Shown here piece by piece: positions 60,921-64,000 of a DNA stretch of 64,000 nt. Numbering within the stretch: position 1 is the first letter of the stretch; each line of letters starts with the position of its first letter. Source of the stretch: Crocinitomicaceae bacterium (lineage in GTDB: Bacteria > Bacteroidota > Bacteroidia > Flavobacteriales_D > Parvicellaceae). The translations under genes were made by a program, and so were the position numbers. The notes below the pieces were generated by a model. It was not told the DNA's origin and made no database searches. It worked only from the letters and a program-made list of their open reading frames with translations. The stretch spans positions 26,616 to 90,615 of the forward strand of contig PBNK01000030.1 of the NCBI GenBank assembly GCA_002723085.1. Direction: 5' to 3'.

Positions 60921-61643
60921 ATGAAAAAAATATTACCCTTTTTAGTTTCAATTTTATTTTTTACAAATAATTTTTCTCAGCCACCCGGTTGGTCAGATGG
61001 CTTTATTCCTCTGGGTTTTGATAATCACATTGTAGCCATTCAAAGCAATGCAACTATTATTATTGACAATGGGACAATAAGTTCAGGTGATTTTATTGGT
61101 GCATTTTATGATTCATCTGGAGTTTATAAATGTGGCGGTTTTTCAGAATGGACGGGTAATACAATTGCAGTTACCGTTTGGGCTGATGATATATTTGATC
61201 CTGGTAAACTTGGTTTTGACCAAGATGAACATATGAATTGGAAAATTTGGAGAGCATCTGATAGTGTTACTATAGATGTAACTGCCAGATATAACATAAA
61301 TTCAAATACTCCTGATTCAGCATTTATTACTAATGGATTATCTGAAATTACTTTATTACAAGGTAATACTACACCATCATCAATTGCAAATTTTAATTCT
61401 TATGAACTAAATATGTTTCCAAACCCTACTAACAATGATTTTTTAAATATTTCATCGTCTACCGATTCGCCTATAAATAGTATATGTATCTATAATTTAG
61501 CAGGTGAATTAATATCATCTTATGATAACTTATATACTAAAGAAAAGATTATTAATATTTCTACATTATCCTCAGGAAATTACATAATAAGAATAAAAAA
61601 TGAAATTAGTGAAATTTCAAAAAAACTGGTTATTTATCGTTAA
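60921..61643 (+). CDS. Secreted T9SS protein of unknown function
   Basis: A 240-residue exported protein: I start at 60921 because MKKILPFLVSILFFTNNFSQ is a clean signal peptide; the longer open frame upstream runs antisense to the gene remnant. A single beta-rich domain (about 22-150, with GDFIGAFYDSSGVYKCGGF and acidic DIFDPG) of the kind found in cell-surface proteins precedes a type A T9SS domain (MFPNPTNNDF, about 173). Neighbours are a convergent adhesin gene 8 bp away and the remnant upstream. Confidence 0.82.
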   Translation: MKKILPFLVSILFFTNNFSQPPGWSDGFIPLGFDNHIVAIQSNATIIIDNGTISSGDFIGAFYDSSGVYKCGGFSEWTGNTIAVTVWADDIFDPGKLGFDQDEHMNWKIWRASDSVTIDVTARYNINSNTPDSAFITNGLSEITLLQGNTTPSSIANFNSYELNMFPNPTNNDFLNISSSTDSPINSICIYNLAGELISSYDNLYTKEKIINISTLSSGNYIIRIKNEISEISKKLVIYR

Positions 61644-61651
61644 CCTTAAAA

Positions 61652-64000
61652 TTACCTTACAAGGGTTACATTTCCTATATATTCATGGAACTTGTTAGTG
61701 AATTTATCAACTACTGAGATTTTCCAAACATAAACACCTAATGGACATAGTTTGTTATTATGCTCTCCATTCCATCCGATATTTAGGTGATGAGATTCGT
61801 AAATCAACTCTCCATTTCTATTAAATATCATTAAATGATAAGTGTTTTCATCAGCTCCATATATCACAGGTGCAAATATGTTATTAATATCATCATCAGG
61901 ACCAGGACTAAACGCATTTGGAGCATAAATCAAAAACTCATCTTCAATCACGATTTCATCACAATAAGTAGATTCACATCCAAAATCATTTGTAGCTGTT
62001 AAACATATTGGATAAGTCCCGGCCTGGTTATCAGGGAATGTAAAACTTATTTCCTCTTGATTAAATGAAGATACTTGCCCAAGTAAATCTATTTCCCATA
62101 AATAGTTCGTTGCAAATTGACTTGTATTATAAAATTCTATAAACGTGTTGATTACTGTTGTTGTGGATGGTGAACCAAAAAAATCAGCAATCGGATAATC
62201 ATGTACACAAACATATTGTGAATCTGTTAAATTAGAAATACACCCTTGTGGTGATGTTGCTGTAAGCGATATATCATAACATCCAGTATCCGTGAAAACG
62301 TGAGTTATGCTGTCGCAAATTGTACTTGTTGTTCCATCTCCAAAGTTCCATAAACAACTAGAGCCAATCGGTATTATTGTTGACGTAAAATTAGTTGTAA
62401 GTGGTAAACAATCTTCCAGTTTATCTCCACTAAATAGTATTGTTGGCGATGGAAATACATTAATACTAAAGGGTTCTGTTACAGTAGGGGTTTCACAATT
62501 ATCACTAACTGAAACAGTATAACTTGTTGTTGAGTTGGGAGATAATATTTGAATAGAATCATTATTTAAATTTGGTGTCCATAAATAATTGTATGGTCCT
62601 CCATCTCCACCAGAAACATTAACGCTAATAGCAACTGAATCACCAATACAAATATCATAGTCTTGAATTGGAGATACAGACAATAGTGGGTTAACTGAAA
62701 TCATCACACAATTTGAATCAGACCTACAACCATTAGCATCAATAACAGATACACAAAAAAGAGAATCTGAATTTAAAAACAGTGGTAAATTCCTAGAAGA
62801 TAAAACATCATTCCAAAAATAATTCAAAGGTCCTGTACCTCCATTTGCTTGCGCACTTATATTAGCTATTCCTCCTACACAAATTGTGGTGTCTCCAATT
62901 GCTTGAACATATAAAGGAGGTGGACTTGAAATTGTAAAAGGAATAGAATTTTTACAGGAATTAGAATCAGTTAAGTATAAAATATAATTCCCCGCACACA
63001 AACTACTAAAAACACTATCAGATTGGTAATTGATGCTGTCTAAACTAAACAATGTTGCACCTACAGAATGTACCATTACCTGTCCAGTACAATCGCCATG
63101 ACATAATTCATGAATAGTATCAAGTTGATTAATCAATATGGTTTGTGTTCCAGTAACAAGCGTATCAATATTTAAAACACATCCAATACTATCAACTACA
63201 GTTAATAAGTAATTTCCATTACAAAGATAATCTGCCATATCTGTATTTAAATTAGCATGACTCCATGTATATGTGTTTGAACCTATCCCGCCACTTATAT
63301 TGGCATCAATATATCCGTCACAAGCACCAATACATGTTTCATTTTGAATTTGAACATTGGATTGTAAATTGCTAACTATTAAATTCAATGAGACTATACT
63401 ATCACAACCAACTGAATTCATTAATGTATACGTGGCTGTGTTATTGCTGGAGGTATAAGTAACACCGTCTATCCATGTAAAACTATTACATGCTATTTGG
63501 GAATCTATTCCTGTCGAACTATTGTTGATGGTTAAATCTAATGTAACTACAGAATCACAACCCGCTTGGTTGGTCAATGTATAGGTAGCTGTATTGTTGC
63601 TGGTTGTGTAAGTTATTCCATCTATCCAAGTGAAACTGTCACATGCTATTTGAGTATCTGTTCCTATTGAACTATTGTTGATGGTTAAATCTAAAGTAAC
63701 TAATGAATCACAACCTTCTTGGTTAGTTAATGTATGGGTTGCTGTGTTATTACTGGTTGTGTAAGTTGTTCCATCAATCCAAGTATAACTATTGCATGCT
63801 ATTTGAGTATCTGTTCCTGATGAACTATTGTTTATAGTTAAATTTAAGGTAACTACAGAATCACAACCTACTTGGTTAGTTAATGTATAGGTAGCTGTGT
63901 TATTACTAGTTGTGTAAGTTATTCCATCAATCCAAGTATAACTATTGCATGCTATTTGAGTATCTGTTCCTGATGAACTATTGTTTATAGTTAAATTTAA
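61652..64000 (-). CDS. Large repeat adhesin with SprB-type and PKD domains and gliding-type (type B) C-terminus, 5' end outside the window
   Basis: The frame is open from the right edge to the stop at 61652, giving at least 782 residues; no start lies in the window. In protein order it has tandem 51-residue repeats (CDSFTWIDG-type, two Cys each), SprB-like repeats (CIGACDGYIDANISGG; CHGDCTGQV), further Ig-like repeats with conserved Cys, a PKD domain (LWNFGDGTTS), and a gliding-motility-associated C-terminal domain (FAPVIYGADENTYHLMIFNRNG, GWNGEHNNKLCPLGVYVW), the type B T9SS signal. It is probably a surface filament or adhesin like SprB. Confidence 0.88.
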   Translation of the reverse strand, partial: LNLTINNSSSGTDTQIACNSYTWIDGITYTTSNNTATYTLTNQVGCDSVVTLNLTINNSSSGTDTQIACNSYTWIDGTTYTTSNNTATHTLTNQEGCDSLVTLDLTINNSSIGTDTQIACDSFTWIDGITYTTSNNTATYTLTNQAGCDSVVTLDLTINNSSTGIDSQIACNSFTWIDGVTYTSSNNTATYTLMNSVGCDSIVSLNLIVSNLQSNVQIQNETCIGACDGYIDANISGGIGSNTYTWSHANLNTDMADYLCNGNYLLTVVDSIGCVLNIDTLVTGTQTILINQLDTIHELCHGDCTGQVMVHSVGATLFSLDSINYQSDSVFSSLCAGNYILYLTDSNSCKNSIPFTISSPPPLYVQAIGDTTICVGGIANISAQANGGTGPLNYFWNDVLSSRNLPLFLNSDSLFCVSVIDANGCRSDSNCVMISVNPLLSVSPIQDYDICIGDSVAISVNVSGGDGGPYNYLWTPNLNNDSIQILSPNSTTSYTVSVSDNCETPTVTEPFSINVFPSPTILFSGDKLEDCLPLTTNFTSTIIPIGSSCLWNFGDGTTSTICDSITHVFTDTGCYDISLTATSPQGCISNLTDSQYVCVHDYPIADFFGSPSTTTVINTFIEFYNTSQFATNYLWEIDLLGQVSSFNQEEISFTFPDNQAGTYPICLTATNDFGCESTYCDEIVIEDEFLIYAPNAFSPGPDDDINNIFAPVIYGADENTYHLMIFNRNGELIYESHHLNIGWNGEHNNKLCPLGVYVWKISVVDKFTNKFHEYIGNVTLVR
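63368..64000. repeat. 153-bp in-frame tandem repeats in the adhesin gene
   Basis: Units start at 63368 (diverged), 63521, 63674 and 63827, and a further copy begins at 63980 and runs off the edge. The copies from 63521 on are nearly identical in DNA. Each encodes 51 residues with the ACDSFTWIDGITYTTSNN core and a NQ-GCDSVVTLDLTINNSS tail. Confidence 0.93.

Noticed and set aside
63368..64000. Repeat array considered as CRISPR
   Set aside because: Units are 153 bp, contiguous without spacers, in frame and translated.

Overview
The window is about 64 kb of AT-rich chromosome from a member of the Bacteroidota, most likely a marine-type Flavobacteriales. The evidence is the SusC/SusD pair, several proteins with type IX secretion system (T9SS) C-terminal sorting domains (YPNP motif near the C-terminus), a gliding-type adhesin, -7 promoter elements of the form TAnnTTTG, and start codons with little or no Shine-Dalgarno sequence. 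Family-level placement (Crocinitomicaceae/Cryomorphaceae-like) is only a guess. I see no tRNA, rRNA, CRISPR array, transposase or phage gene. The sequence is densely coded: the longest stretch without a recognised gene is 285 bp (60636-60920), and it holds a gene remnant.

Layout. (1) 1-17.8 kb: a starch/maltodextrin utilisation locus. It has a 5'-truncated neopullulanase-like GH13, a secreted GH13 with T9SS domain, a small secreted protein in the SusE/F position, susC, susD, a second T9SS amylase, and a leftward operon of GH13 lipoprotein, MFS sugar transporter, beta-phosphoglucomutase and GH65 phosphorylase. The inferred route is surface hydrolysis, SusCD import, periplasmic trimming, MFS uptake, phosphorolysis of maltose and conversion of beta-glucose-1-phosphate to glucose-6-phosphate. 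Both promoter regions carry two ACGT cores 11 bp apart, a candidate common operator. (2) 17.8-24.4 kb: a glutamate-centred group: DUF5522, urocanase, proC and an SDR leftward, gdhA and kbl rightward. (3) 24.4-28.4 kb: rplM-rpsI-rpsB-tsf-pyrH-frr. (4) 28.4-39.8 kb: a repeat-rich small lipoprotein, a radical SAM/SPASM protein, an RND/MMPL exporter, rmlA, a polyprenyl synthase, an epimerase, and sucA-sucB. (5) 39.8-48.1 kb: a TonB-dependent receptor with two OB-fold/choice-of-anchor J proteins, divergent from two exported DNase I-fold (EEP) enzymes and a lipoprotein. This is the best candidate for an under-described system, possibly extracellular nucleic acid or phosphoester scavenging. (6) 48.1-58.6 kb: conserved envelope genes pdxJ, CBS protein, nadK, porG (T9SS), uppS, bamA, two skp-like genes, murI, gamma-carbonic-anhydrase-like and nfu. 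(7) 58.6-64 kb: a DUF2779 nuclease-like protein, a gene remnant, a T9SS protein and a large adhesin with 153-bp tandem repeats running off the right edge.

The regions connect through surface biology: PorG and BamA from region 6 would be needed to export and anchor the secreted amylases, nuclease-like proteins and adhesin encoded elsewhere in the window. Most of the window is ordinary core genome. The novelty candidates are inferences from domain content and gene order.
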